Assembly (NCBI GenBank): GCA_028532985.1
Contig: JANCIK010000013.1
Span: 186,001 to 250,000 of the forward strand
Length of the DNA: 64,000 bases
Reading direction: 5' to 3'
Source of the DNA: Stropharia rugosoannulata
Lineage: Eukaryota; Basidiomycota; Agaricomycetes; Agaricales; Strophariaceae
Position 1 is the first letter of the stretch; the number at the start of each line of letters is the position of its first letter. Shown in pieces: positions 1 through 14,000 of this stretch. Below the pieces are notes generated by a model. The model was not told the origin of the DNA and ran no database searches. It saw nothing but the letters and a program-made list of their open reading frames with translations. Both the position numbers and the translations under genes were made by a program.

Positions 1-1074
1 AATTGGCATGATCTTGGAGACGTTTGGCAGAGGACTAAGATGGTCTTGAAGGTGCAAAAGGAATTAGGAGTGAAGGTGGACAGGATCTGGAGTTATGGCA
101 CTTACAAGCAGAGGCAGTCCAGGGGCAGGAGGAGCACATCACAGTTGTATGGCTTCCAGGCGTCGGAATCGAACGTTCAAGCACTCGATAGAATCCCCTA
201 ATCTTCAGGAGCTCATATGTGAAAAGAACGACGCAATAAATCCAACACATACCTTTAAAATCGATAAAACATCGGAAATTGGGGGAAGGAGGGTAACATA
301 GCCGGTTCTCGCCTTCCAGGCGACCAAATCCATTGGTATTGAGCTCGTTAGAATCGCATAATTGCCCACATTCTGAATCTGGGGCGACCGAAGGCTCTGA
401 ATAAATGGATGAGAAGGGAAATGGTGAACTGTACTAATAGGGGTCTCCAGATGGTGTTAAGTTTGCACGTCGAATACTGGTTCGTTTGGAGTGTTCTTGG
501 GTGCGTTAGAAACGTATAGACGAGCTAAAAACGTACCAAAAAACCGCTTTATAATGCGGTTCACCGTTCCGACGATATACAGCAATCTCTATTGGAACAG
601 GCCCATTCCATGATCCATCCTTGTCTGCCCTAAGCCCAGGTCAGGATCCAACAAGGTAGCAGCAATCAAGAACTGCCTGTGTAGAGTGAAGCCCAAGCAT
701 ACAAGTAAAGTTGGGTGAGGGGGGTGGGGAAGACAAGAGTGAAGTGCAAGTGAACTTAGAGGACTTAGTCGACTTAGTGCGATATTGGATAGGCTTACAT
801 AATCAAATTATCGCACTATTTGAAGTACTTAAATGGGCATGTCACCCACATAATGTGTATAATTTTAATGTTTGAAAATCAACAATGAAGGTGGGAAAAG
901 TCATTCAAGCTGGCTTTATTTCCCCACGTTGCATGGAAATTCAAAGCATGCCAGGGCATGCCAGGACATGCCAAGGCATCTCATGACATCCTAAAGTAGT
1001 TAAAGGCCCCATCAATTGATGATCTGATCACACTTTCCTAAAGTGCCCTCCGATCAAAAGTCTTTTTCGTGATG
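1..1074 (-). mobile_element. TIR element, copy C (truncated by window start)
   Basis: This stretch is the reverse complement of 23386-24459, co-linear without an indel that I can see (position p pairs with 24460-p). It ends at 1074 with the same terminal inverted repeat that opens the complete copy at 23386. No convincing coding sequence is present; short open frames here recur only because the DNA is repeated. The element looks non-autonomous. The rest of this copy lies outside the window. Confidence 0.85.
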
Positions 1075-1466
1075 CTAGTGGTATATAACAATGTATTACA
1101 TGTGTAATGCACCCCATAATTTAATTGAATATGCATACATCGCACAGAACGCACTATAGCACACCCTGCATATCGAATGCGCATCCTCCCTTCCGATTGC
1201 TACCGCTAGCACCTGTATCTTTCTCGGTTCCCAGATATAGAACACTAAAATTGGACCCTTACCAACCGTATTTCCAGCCGAGAAATCGTCCCATTTTTTG
1301 GGAAGAAGCGCAAGACGGATATGGAGGAGATGGATGTACTGGTAATATTGTCAGTGAACATAAGTTTGTGGTTCACTCTTCCACTCATACATGTACTGTA
1401 TATACTATACATAGTCCATATTCAAGTTCTGTGCCGTTTAATTATGTGAAAATCAACATTATCTGC
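1075..1466 (-). repeat. Inverted copy of the 23-kb spacer
   Basis: Reverse complement of 22994-23385, continuing the copy C alignment without a break past the element end. Only isolated differences were noticed (for example near 1132 and 1186). Homology stops at about 1466, where the two loci diverge abruptly. An open frame from 1125 is shared by both copies, but its other copy differs downstream of the divergence point and it matches no family I know. Confidence 0.8.
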
Positions 1467-2479
1467 TCGAGATGCACTGCAGAGCGTGCCACAGAAGTGA
1501 CAATCAGTGTGCGTCAGTGCTGCATGCACGCGGACACAAACATGTTCCCCTACTCCCCCTATATTATTCATATGAAATGGTAGTACACCCCGCCGATGCA
1601 CAGTAGGTGGAATCAGTGCGCGAAACAATGGATGAGATCTTACCTTCCTTGTGCGCTTCTTCCAGCACGACAGTCCCCGCTAGCGCCAGCTACCGCCAAG
1701 GCTTGGCAGCGACGCTTCCGTCTTACATAATGCTTCTGGAACGATTCCAGAGCTAATAAACAGCCGATTTGTGCAGAATTGTACGTAGAAGAGAATGTAG
1801 TTCGGAGATGCCGTGGGCATGCAAGGTGAGTAATTCCGAATGTTGTATCAACCTATTGCTCTTGTTTCATGTATGACTTACTGTATGTACACTCTGTATC
1901 TTGTATTTATGCAGAATATCAGAGTTGCATTACAGTTTTTAGCTTGCATTTGTGCGCAAACAAAGTGCGCACTCAAGTATTCTGTGAATCACGCAGTCAT
2001 TTGTGTGAAATAATTCGCAGTTTGCGTCCTTCATGCACATATATAGTGTGTACATCGTCCTATTTGTACGGGGGATTTGAGTAAACCATTTGTATATGGG
2101 TTGCAACTTGATTTTACGTGAAGCGCACTGGAGCGCACATTCCATTCATCCTCGCTTGAGCCTCGCACCGATATTGCCGTTCCCAAACGGGGATACCAGA
2201 AAACAGACATTAAGAACTGCAGAGGAAGGATCTAGGGGACGGAGGAACGGTCCAGCGCTCGGGAGCTCTCTCCCGGCCCTGTGCGGAGTGAGCGAGTATG
2301 CCGGTGCTAGTACTTTACGTACTAACCGACACTGCTTTCTCGCTCGTACCACCTGCCAGCTCACACCACGAAGACACTCTGTGGGACGTATAAGGACCTG
2401 GTGCGTCGTGTATACCTTGCTCTAGCATCTGTCATTGACTCCTTGTCCTTCTTCAGCTGTGTATACTTGCTCCTCGACG
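1467..2479. other. Non-coding or unrecognised stretch
   Basis: No exon series, RNA gene or repeat that I can support. Short open frames on both strands overlap each other and carry no recognisable motif. Confidence 0.5.
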
Positions 2480-3760
2480 CACGCACATGTCTGGATGTGA
2501 AAATGAGTTTTTTCGACGCCCCGCAAACGCAGTCACCCGACACGCTGTAAGGCACAGTTACTGGATGCAGTGACTGTCTCTTTCCAGGGAGACGCCCTGC
2601 GGGGAGCGCACACCCATGAAAATGGGGGACTGGCGTGGCTGAATGAACAGTAAGTGTTTAGCACACACATGTACACTAGAGTATGACACTTACCTATCTC
2701 TCTATGTGTAGACCGGATCCATAGTACATTTTTGCGGTATGGAATACGGGGCTGCGGCCCCGCGGCGAGCGCCACGTCTTCCTGGAGCAGCAAATAGACG
2801 TAGTGCTGCGACGTCATCATCCACCTCTCCGTGTGCTGTATCCTGCAACCGTGCTCCTGCAATCCGAACGTGCATTTGACGCAGCATTCGCAGGTCGCGA
2901 CACGACATATCGACGCCCCGCAAACGCCATACTGTGACACTCCTCCTCCTCCTACTTTCACTACAGCAATCAAGGATGCCTGGGAAGGGAGGACGAAGCC
3001 TCGCAGCGAGTGGTTTACGTGCTGAGTAGATATCTGTAGTTATACGACACAGGTGCGTCTGCAGTGTGCACCTGCTATCTTCCTATTTACACTTATTCTG
3101 TGGTTGTACAGTGCAATTACATTCAAGATGTGTTTGGGATGTTGTACTCAAGCGTCAAGACGATATATCGACGTCCCGGAAACGCCCTCACGCGATACAC
3201 TTCACAGCAATGTTCTCACGCGAATTACACCATGCGCGGCAGTTTTGTATTGCCCTGGGATCGATTTCCAGGCCCTGTGGCGAGCGGAACACCAGGTGGA
3301 GGAGCAAATGGCAATGTGAAATGGGAGGAGCAGCGCGTACGTGCTGCGACGACGCAGGTACGTCACATATCTTCTATGCTCTTAATTTCCCACTTATTTG
3401 GATGATATGTAGTGTAATCTCATGAGGCGCACACCAAGAATGATGCGAAAAGGCCTCAAGACGATATATCTATCTCCTGCCAACGCCTTCACGCGGTCCC
3501 TCTCATAGGCATGGTAATACACTATTTTCGACCAACTTCCAGGGCATTGGGAGCAGAGTCGAGGCCCCGCGGCGAGCGGTGCACCAGGTTTGAGGGAAAC
3601 AACGGCTGTGGCGAGGGAGAAGCACTACGCACGCGCTGCGACGACACAGGTAGGCGCTCCTTACTTCAATTTGGCGCAGAATGCACTGAGAACCACGCAC
3701 CCAGGCGTCAAGACGATGTATCGCCGTCCCGCGATCGCCTTCACGCGCCGCGGCTCAGAC
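2480..3760 (+). repeat. Degenerate ~300-bp tandem repeats
   Basis: A core resembling CAAGACGATATATCGACG followed by CCCG..AACGCC recurs near 2516, 2903, 3154, 3462 and 3711. A second conserved block (GGCGAGCG...CACCAGGT and GTGCTGCGACGAC) follows in several units near 2765, 3280 and 3565. The block often ends in CAGGTA or CAGGTAC, like an exon end with a splice donor. Units are roughly 250-310 bp and strongly diverged. They could be a decayed satellite or the remains of a gene with repeated exons; no frame stays open across units. Confidence 0.6.
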
Positions 3761-4683
3761 CCGAACGCAGTCCCTTCCTTTCCTTCCGCCTACGTTCTGC
3801 GGCTCAATTACATTACTGAAGGCGTGCGCACATGCTCAAACACAACATATGAGCTTCCCGCGAGCACTGTCCGGACGTGCATTCCAGTGCGGAAGGGCTC
3901 GAGGCGGAGCAGGTTGCAGCAATGCCGTTGGAAGCAGATTATTTGCAGTAGCTCTCCCAAGTTCTCATTTTCTGTGCCGCTGGCGCAAATTACTTTGTCT
4001 TGTTATAACGAGCGCAGCATTTCTCTCTCTCTCTCTCTCTCTCTTGGGTAGTGTCCGGATGTAAATACATGCTATTCATGTCGGTAGCTAGAAATAAATA
4101 TACCTTGTTCATGAAAAGAAGAATGAAGAGCGGGACATAACGGAAAGACACGAATACATTGTAACCCTGTACTATCCGTGCCGAGGGAATGCGACGTGGC
4201 GGGAGCGTGGGGCTCCGCAGACGACATGACTCTTTCCTTTATTCCACTACCATGAGGACCTGGACGACTTGGTAAGTGCTAGTGACAATGTCTATGCTGT
4301 TGACCACTCATGCGTTGTCTGGTAGCACGACTCGACTCGACTCGACTCTACTGCTTACTATGAGGAGCAACCATTCATGAAGACCGACTCGTTGCAAGGA
4401 TTGGAGCGGTAACACAACTGCGTGCAGCACAGTAGTGCAAACCCGGTAAGTGTTTCCCTCCTTTTTCAAAGCATTACCTGGCCTTCGGGCGGGGAGAACC
4501 TCTGCTGGTATGCAGCAGGAAAAGGTTGAAAACTTGTCTAGTTTTCACCAGTCTAACCCTTTTTTGGTATCTCTTTTGCTATACACAGTTAGCACATGCC
4601 AACAAACGTAAATTGGTGCTAAACCATCATAGTTTAAGACATTTATATATTCAGCACACCCAAAATAATTTATATCAGTGAAT
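3761..4683. other. Intergenic, with microsatellites
   Basis: Contains a (TC)n tract around 4020-4044 and a short CGACT repeat around 4326-4348. No gene seen. The end is the 3' flank of the first peroxidase. Confidence 0.5.
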
Positions 4684-6131
<1,448 letters not shown>

Positions 6132-6197
6132 AATTGCAGATGAGTGGAAGTAAAGACACTGGGGACTTTGCCTACTGGTTCATCCCCCAACACCCAG

Positions 6198-6205
6198 CTT
6201 ATATA
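6198..6205 (-). promoter_or_regulatory. TATA box of peroxidase copy 1
   Basis: TATATAAG on the minus strand, about 67 bp upstream of the start codon at 6131, a normal spacing for a highly expressed fungal gene. Confidence 0.6.
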
Positions 6206-8572
6206 CCTTGCGATCTCCTCAAACACCGCCCACATAAACCGCTCGGCACATGTACAACTCAATTACCATCATTGCGATGCGTGATGTTGCTGTAGCGCGT
6301 GGAAATAGCCTCCCATTCGCCTGCTGGTGTGGGATAATTGGAATAAGGGACCGGAGGCCCTTAGCGAGGACTTTCCAGTCTTCTTGTTCCTCGATGCTTA
6401 TGCCCACAGGTTTGGGGATAACTCCTTCGCATTGGGGTCGGCCCGGCATGCTGGTATTGCGACGGTATCGCCGTGAAGGAATATATATCAGGGGGAGCGG
6501 TACCGCCGTGAGAGATAAACTGAAAAAAGCCGCGATGTGACTGGCTCAAGGGCCAGATGATGCAGAAAGCCAAGCGCTTGCCAAGCGCCTATCGTGTCGG
6601 CGTAGCGCTATTAATAGACATGTTTTGCTCGGGAAGAAAGGCTAACCCAACGGTAAGGAAGTTCCCCGAAGTGCATGAGAAACGGAAGAAGGAATGTTTG
6701 GTACATATCATGCAGACGAAGACGAGTGAGACTATGTTCTCTCGGCATCGAGTTTCAAGGCATTTCTCATGTTGCAGATTTTCCCCAGACGTACCGAAGT
6801 GGTGTTCAGAGAACTGTACTTTGGGAATGGAAGGAGTCTGCTGCTGGGACAAATTTTACTAAAGTAATATCAACCGAATCACTCTAGTGCTACCCCTATA
6901 ATTTACAACAGAGGCCAAAAATGTCTACTGCATACGTTCCGGTACAGCAGACTACGTGGGAGACCGAGCCTTCACTGATCGTCCGTTATGAAGAAGATTT
7001 ACTCCTCTGGAGCGCGCTTGGAGTGGAGTAAGCGATGAAGCTTCTGAAGGGTGGAGCAGACTTGACTAACAACTCTAATCATGGCATATCAATAGTGCAG
7101 TTTTGCTGTAATATTCAATATCTCAATATTTGAAGTACTTCGAGTTAGGGACTTCAAAGTGTTTGCAAGTTTTCAGCATGGACTAAAGTATATCTGCCAA
7201 CAATCAAGGTATATAAAGAAGCTTTGATCGACCTATATAAGGAGCTATGTGTGGCGTTTTAATCCTTTAAAAAACAGTGTGAAAGTTCTCTCACACGTCT
7301 GTCTGTGTTATGCAGGCTCGAAACTAAATCAAAGCTCCGGTAAGAGCTTAAACAGCTCATTAATTTCTCTGGTCTAAATGCTGACCTAGGCTGACTAGCC
7401 ATTTTACTACAAAGAGAATACAAACACTGTCTTGGCGCTCGAATATTTCTCTCAAGTGGGAAAATTGGTAGTCGGTGTCTCCCAGCAGCTTATGGTCTAA
7501 ATTACAGTCCTCCGTGGCTACTGGTCTGTTATACATGAATTTTTCCTATTCGTGTTTAGATAGTTCAACCCGGGAGTCGTCCACCGGCTGACTACCCATT
7601 GCTAATACAACGTCTTGGCGCTCAGTCACGGTTTGCGTAAGCGGGAATACAGATACGTTCCCAGCAGCTTGTGGTGCCTATCAAAAAGCAGACAAGAACG
7701 GCATTGCGTGAGCACCGGTCTTCCTATACCGTACCGTACATGGTGACCAACAGACTCCAGCAGCAAACGGACAGTTACAGAGCTCGGCTACAGTGTATTC
7801 ACACCCCAAATTATCTGTATCAGCGGTTATACATAGGCTCTCCCGCGACCAGTATCTTAGAGAGATTGACTCCTGTTGACGTTGATTAATGATTGGTCAC
7901 CTGCAGCTGAGTGGGTCAGCGCCGAGTTCCAGGGATGCTGCCGGACTGAGCGGCTCGGAGATGGAAGTACGCTCATATGGCATGAGAATTTACGCGTTAC
8001 GCATCAAAAGTTGGACAGGCCAGCGACAGGACTCGGAAGTGCATTACTGTGGGCCACCTAGAGTGCGGTCAATCGTTAGAGGCCCAGCATAGTGAATTTT
8101 GTGCGACGAACAAGACTGAAATTTGCATGGGTGAATCAATGAAAGCCGTCAAAGTTATAGCCTGTTTCAATTGATGTTTGGGTGGGTGTGCCGCGGTATC
8201 ATTAAAGAGTACGAGGCGCTCCACCCAGAGAACCGAGCCATAATGATACCAGAAGCACTTAATTCATATGTATACACTGAAAACCTGTGAAAGCTATAAA
8301 TTTTAGCTAGCCTCTAATCAGGTGTAGAGATGCGAGTACGTAATTACGTACTACTTGTCAAGGACGAGAATGGTTTTACAATGATACCAACACTGTGAAA
8401 TGAGGAAATGCAAGATATATTTGTACAGTCATAAAATTCCAGTTCGAATGCTCTGTCATGAGTCATTAATAGCAACATAGTGAATTGAATGTGCCAAATT
8501 TTTGAGTACCACATAAAGATGAATGTCCTGACGGAGGAATGAACACAATCATATTTCCTGTGCACCATGGCG
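6206..8572. other. Long intergenic region between divergent peroxidase and hydrophobin
   Basis: No gene model supported. Contains the diverged direct duplication listed at 7385-7680. This region presumably holds the upstream regulatory DNA of both flanking secreted-protein genes, but I identify no specific binding site. Confidence 0.5.
7385..7680 (+). repeat. Diverged direct duplication (~100 bp units)
   Basis: Two segments, about 7389-7500 and 7589-7675, share in the same order GGCTGACTA.CCATT, a CTAATACAA-like stretch, GTCTTGGCGCTC, AAGTGGGAA/AAGCGGGAA and CCCAGCAGCTT.TGGT. It is an old tandem duplication with no coding sign. Confidence 0.55.
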
Positions 8573-8580
8573 TATAAAAG
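8573..8580 (+). promoter_or_regulatory. TATA box of hydrophobin
   Basis: TATAAAAG, 37-44 bp before the hydrophobin ATG at 8617. Confidence 0.6.
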
Positions 8581-8616
8581 TACGCGGAGACGGTACTTCA
8601 CCAAATTCTTCCTAGT

Positions 8617-9089
8617 ATGTTGTCTCTATTATCGTTCCTCATTTTAAGCTCTACTACGCCCGCCCTAGTACTGTCTGCTCCAAGCAGCGTAGCGCGCACG
8701 TCATGCCACACAGGCACTCTTCAGTGCTGTAAGCATCTCCCCAGGCTATTAACTCTACCCTAGGTATCAGATGTGTTCAAAGTTACGTTTTGTAGGCTCC
8801 GCACTTCTCCAGGCATCCAATTCAACCTTGGTCTTAAACTATCTCGGCCTTTCCAATGACTACGAGACACAGCTTTCCAGGGGAGCGATGGGCATCAACT
8901 GCTCATCTGTGGCAGACGGTGGCACATGTACGATGCAACTCGCATGTTGCAGTGGCAGCCAGTATGGTGAGCTTCATTCCTTCCTTTCCATACAGAGGCA
9001 GTTCAACAACTTACAAACTTCCCTCCGTTTTGAAAGTTCGTTCCGTGGCTTTAGGATGTACCTCCGTCAACAGTACCTCAGCTCCCTGA
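8617..9089 (+). CDS. Class I hydrophobin
   Basis: Small secreted amphipathic protein that self-assembles at hyphal surfaces and air-water interfaces. Three exons: 8617-8728, 8796-8966 and 9037-9089, 336 nt in total, giving 111 residues; both introns are GT-AG and keep phase. A hydrophobic signal peptide is followed by the eight-Cys pattern: C-x6-CC-x34-C-x8-C-x5-CC-x12-C, with nine residues after the last Cys. Visible blocks are SCHTGTLQCC, MGINCSSV, GGTCTMQLACC and SVALGCTSVN. The spacing fits class I, not class II. It lies between the two peroxidases and is convergent with the second one (147 bp apart). The coding sequence is split so that no single open frame shows the whole protein. Confidence 0.9.
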
Positions 9090-9235
9090 GTTGAAATAAG
9101 ATAATTAAAGATGAAACGCTAAAAAGAGAAGACTTGAAAGCAAGTCGAAACAGAAGCGCTATGTATGTACAAAGAAATAATAAACTCTAACTCTAGAAAG
9201 ATAGGTCGTGTATTATTTTATTTAGTACGTACCAC

Positions 9236-10614
<1,379 letters not shown>

Positions 10615-11082
10615 AGAGTAGAAGTGAAAGAGTAAGTGAGTGTAATGACAGTGAAAGAATAGCGAAGGTCACGTCGAGAACGTTTTGAACCAGAGGCAAC
10701 GACTTTAAAATACGTTGTCGGCTCGAGTGGAAGGCTGTCAGCCCAAGCTAGCATCACGTAGTCAGCCTCAAGCTCCAAAATGGCTGACAGTATTCACATA
10801 ATATTAAGGGTGCTATCAGTCCATTCCATCCAGAGACCAAGAGAAAAAATTAATTCGGTGTACTGATACAAATATCGCAAAATTTGAAACATGGAAAGAT
10901 GACCACACGAAGTACACAACAGAAAGCAGGACAGAGCCAATATAAACAACAAGTAAAGAAAACGGTGAAGATATACAAGAATAGATACATGAAAAAACGT
11001 TCAGAAGAAAATGAGTGGGGGATTGGTTTAATGGAGAAATGTCCTGGGGTAAGTTAATAGAAAGATTGCACTCGTATGCAGA
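10615..11082. other. Intergenic (peroxidase promoter and 3' flank of next gene)
   Basis: Holds the upstream region of the second peroxidase. A TTTTAAAG run on the minus strand at about 10703-10710 may act as its TATA element, but this is weak. Nothing else seen. Confidence 0.4.
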
Positions 11083-14000
11083 TCACCGGCCATCGACAAA
11101 ATCGATGGATGAATCCAGGCCTCGTGCAATCCGGTCTATCGCTCCTATTTTCTTCTTTGCAGGGGAAGACGCGTGTTGAAGTCGCGATATGTTACTCGTG
11201 TTCTTATTTGATGATTCAGGGGTTGTTATCACTCCACTGGGAGGTGTGTCCGGAGGCCACACACTCTGACCGGACTCGGCAAGTGCGGTGACTTGCTCAA
11301 TATGCATATCCATCTTCAAACTCGAACCAGAGCGAACGCGCCTCAATAAAGCTTTCGCGTAGGTGGTTGGGGTATTACCAGATGAGGACGTACTAGGACT
11401 TTGCTCAGGGTATGCTGATCTGGGCCCGCGGGGATGGCGCTGCTGAACAAAAGATTGCGCGTCGGATAAAGGGAGGTGCGTCTTACTGCCGTTACCAGAC
11501 AAATTAAACAACGAAAGCGATGGTCGTTGTTTCAAAATAGGGGAGCTCGGTTCACTGTTCCCAGACTCAGCTGTAGTTCTGCTCATGTCGCTCCTCTTCC
11601 TTCGCAGCACCCTCTTGTCGAGCTGCTTGTCCTCGGGGTGTATAGGAAGAGGCTTTTGCCGAACAGTGGTTGGTCTAACAATGGACCCGCCACTGGGGCT
11701 AGATGAGGGTGAAGCAGGCACCATCCCGGCCGAGCTTGAGCGTCGAGGCATACTCCCATACGAGGTACTAGGCTCCTGGGAGGCGAAATAAGCGTACGAT
11801 AACGGCGGAGAAGTAGAAGGTGAAGGTGATAGACTGATTATATTGCTCTCAGACCACTGATACAACGCTTTCTGCTCCAGCTTTGCATCTATCTCCGAAT
11901 CGATCTGCAATATTTCAGCGGTACTTAGAATGGGAATTGAGATTGGCTGAGTAAGAGTTTTCTCAGCGGATAGTCGGGTGGGAGAATGAGAAGACAAGGT
12001 ACCACGATCAGGATCAGATATGGTGGATTGGGAGAGAGGCATTGATATCGAATGATGTAAAGTGGCTCGTCCAGGTCCCAAAAATGACGAACTGTACATA
12101 TCCTCCTCGTCTAGGGAATGCATGGTTAAACTAATCAATTGGAGTACCAGAGAGCAGATGTAATACTTACCTGAACGGGCGTTAGAAAACGAGCGCGAAT
12201 GCATACGCTGATGACTTGGTGAGCCATATGAATGTCCCGCAGAGGGTGACGGCGTAGGTGATTGCGACAATGAATTCAGCTCTCTATCAACTGGAGAGAA
12301 ATCTCCACCCAAAGGCGACATAGGATTTGAATGGTTTCTCTGATTTCTCGGAGATGCATTAGCGAGTCCGGTATTTATGGGGAAAGCGTTTGTTCCTAAG
12401 CGTGAAAATGACTTATGTGCATGGCCCAGGGATTCGGAGGAAGAAGGCGACGACAACGGTGCAGTATAGCGTTGTGCGCTATACCCGCTTTGACTGCTCG
12501 GGGGACGCATTGCCAAAGTACCATGAATATTGGGTGCCGGTGTAGACTGATGTGTTGTCAGTGCATTTAGAGACGAAACCCGAGGCGATATGGGTAAAAG
12601 AGGTGTTGGCGGTGGTGGTGTAGACGTCGAGGTTGCGCTTGGCTCCAGCTTCCTGCGTTTTTCGGCGTACTGTCTGCGTTCCTCTTCAGGAGATTTTGGC
12701 GGAGGAATAGGCGGTAAAACGGTGGGCAGCTGTGTATCCTTTGAAATGTGCATTCTATTGCTAGATACAAACGGATCTGAGAACTCCATGGGAGAAAGCG
12801 CCTGAGAGTCTGAATCCGAAAGTTCATCGTCATCTTGAGGCGGATGGTTCTCATACAACTCCGCCGCCGCCAGACGTTGTTGCCTAATCGAGTGTTGTCG
12901 GGTGAGATCAGTAGTCCAGGCCAGCCATTCCACTTCACTTTCTTCGTCACTATCGACTATCGAGCCCAAACCTTCAACGAGAGCAACATCTTCGTCGTCG
13001 CGTGCATATACATAGGTACGTTCGATTTCTTCGATAATCCGAGAAATATGATCGGAATCGCTAACATCGTCTCTTTCTTTGTCTGTGTCCACATGGCCGT
13101 CGGCACCTAGACTTGGGGCTTCTTGACTGACTACAGACGGTCCATCGTCTCCTGTGATCGATGATGCTTCAGATCGTGCGACCGAAGCCTTGATGGTCGA
13201 AACATGGGACACCGTGCTCATCCTCCGTCTAGACGCATAAACTTCCGAGACATAGCTGACTTGTTCATTTTCGCCAACACAGCTGTCCAGATTTTGAGGG
13301 AGGCCTTCATCGCCAGTCTCCTTGACGTCGTCATCATCCCAAGATGGCAGTACAGACATACTTTGAGTATTGGCATTCAGCGCTTTGAGGTTGGCCCTGA
13401 TTTGCTGCCGAATGGCCTCTTCTTTCCTACGGAGCTTGGCATAGGCAGTTGACGTCTTCATGTCTAAGGAATATCGCCCCCAACCGTACAAAGAAAGTTC
13501 CGAGGGCCTTCCTGCTTCTCGTAGACCGTAACTTCGAGCACGATGGACAACTTCGGTACGCCATTCTGGATAGGGGAGAGCGGGTGCTATGGCAATTGTC
13601 TGGGATGATGGGGGCTGGATAGTTAAACGTGGACGACGCGAAGACCCTTCAAGGGTAGATGTTTGGTCGGAGACATTCGTTGATGGATTAGTATCCGACT
13701 CGACGCTGATGATAGAGCTTGAGTAAGATTGACCATCTTGGACTGAAGATGTCCGTGATGCGCCTTCATCCAACAGCGATACATTTCCCCCTTCGTCTAT
13801 CATGAAAATCCGTTAGTTAGGTAGGAGAACTATCGGCACAGCAGGAACTAACGTACTGGACGATACTGCCCCAGATAAGAAATCAGAGCTCAAGGGATTG
13901 GAAAAGTGTCGATGAAGGATACGCAGAATACTATGAAAAGCTGGGGAAAAGTTTGGAAAAAAGTTGCGGTTACAGGAAAGGTAACAAATACCTTGGTCGC

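Noticed and set aside
1125..1583. 152-codon frame shared in part with 22883-23335
   Set aside because: Sharing is explained by the inverted DNA repeat. The two frames differ after the repeat ends and no family or codon signal supports them.
3590..4064. Overlapping frames of 100-153 codons
   Set aside because: They lie in degenerate repeats and run into a TC microsatellite (poly Ser/Leu); no consistent exon structure.
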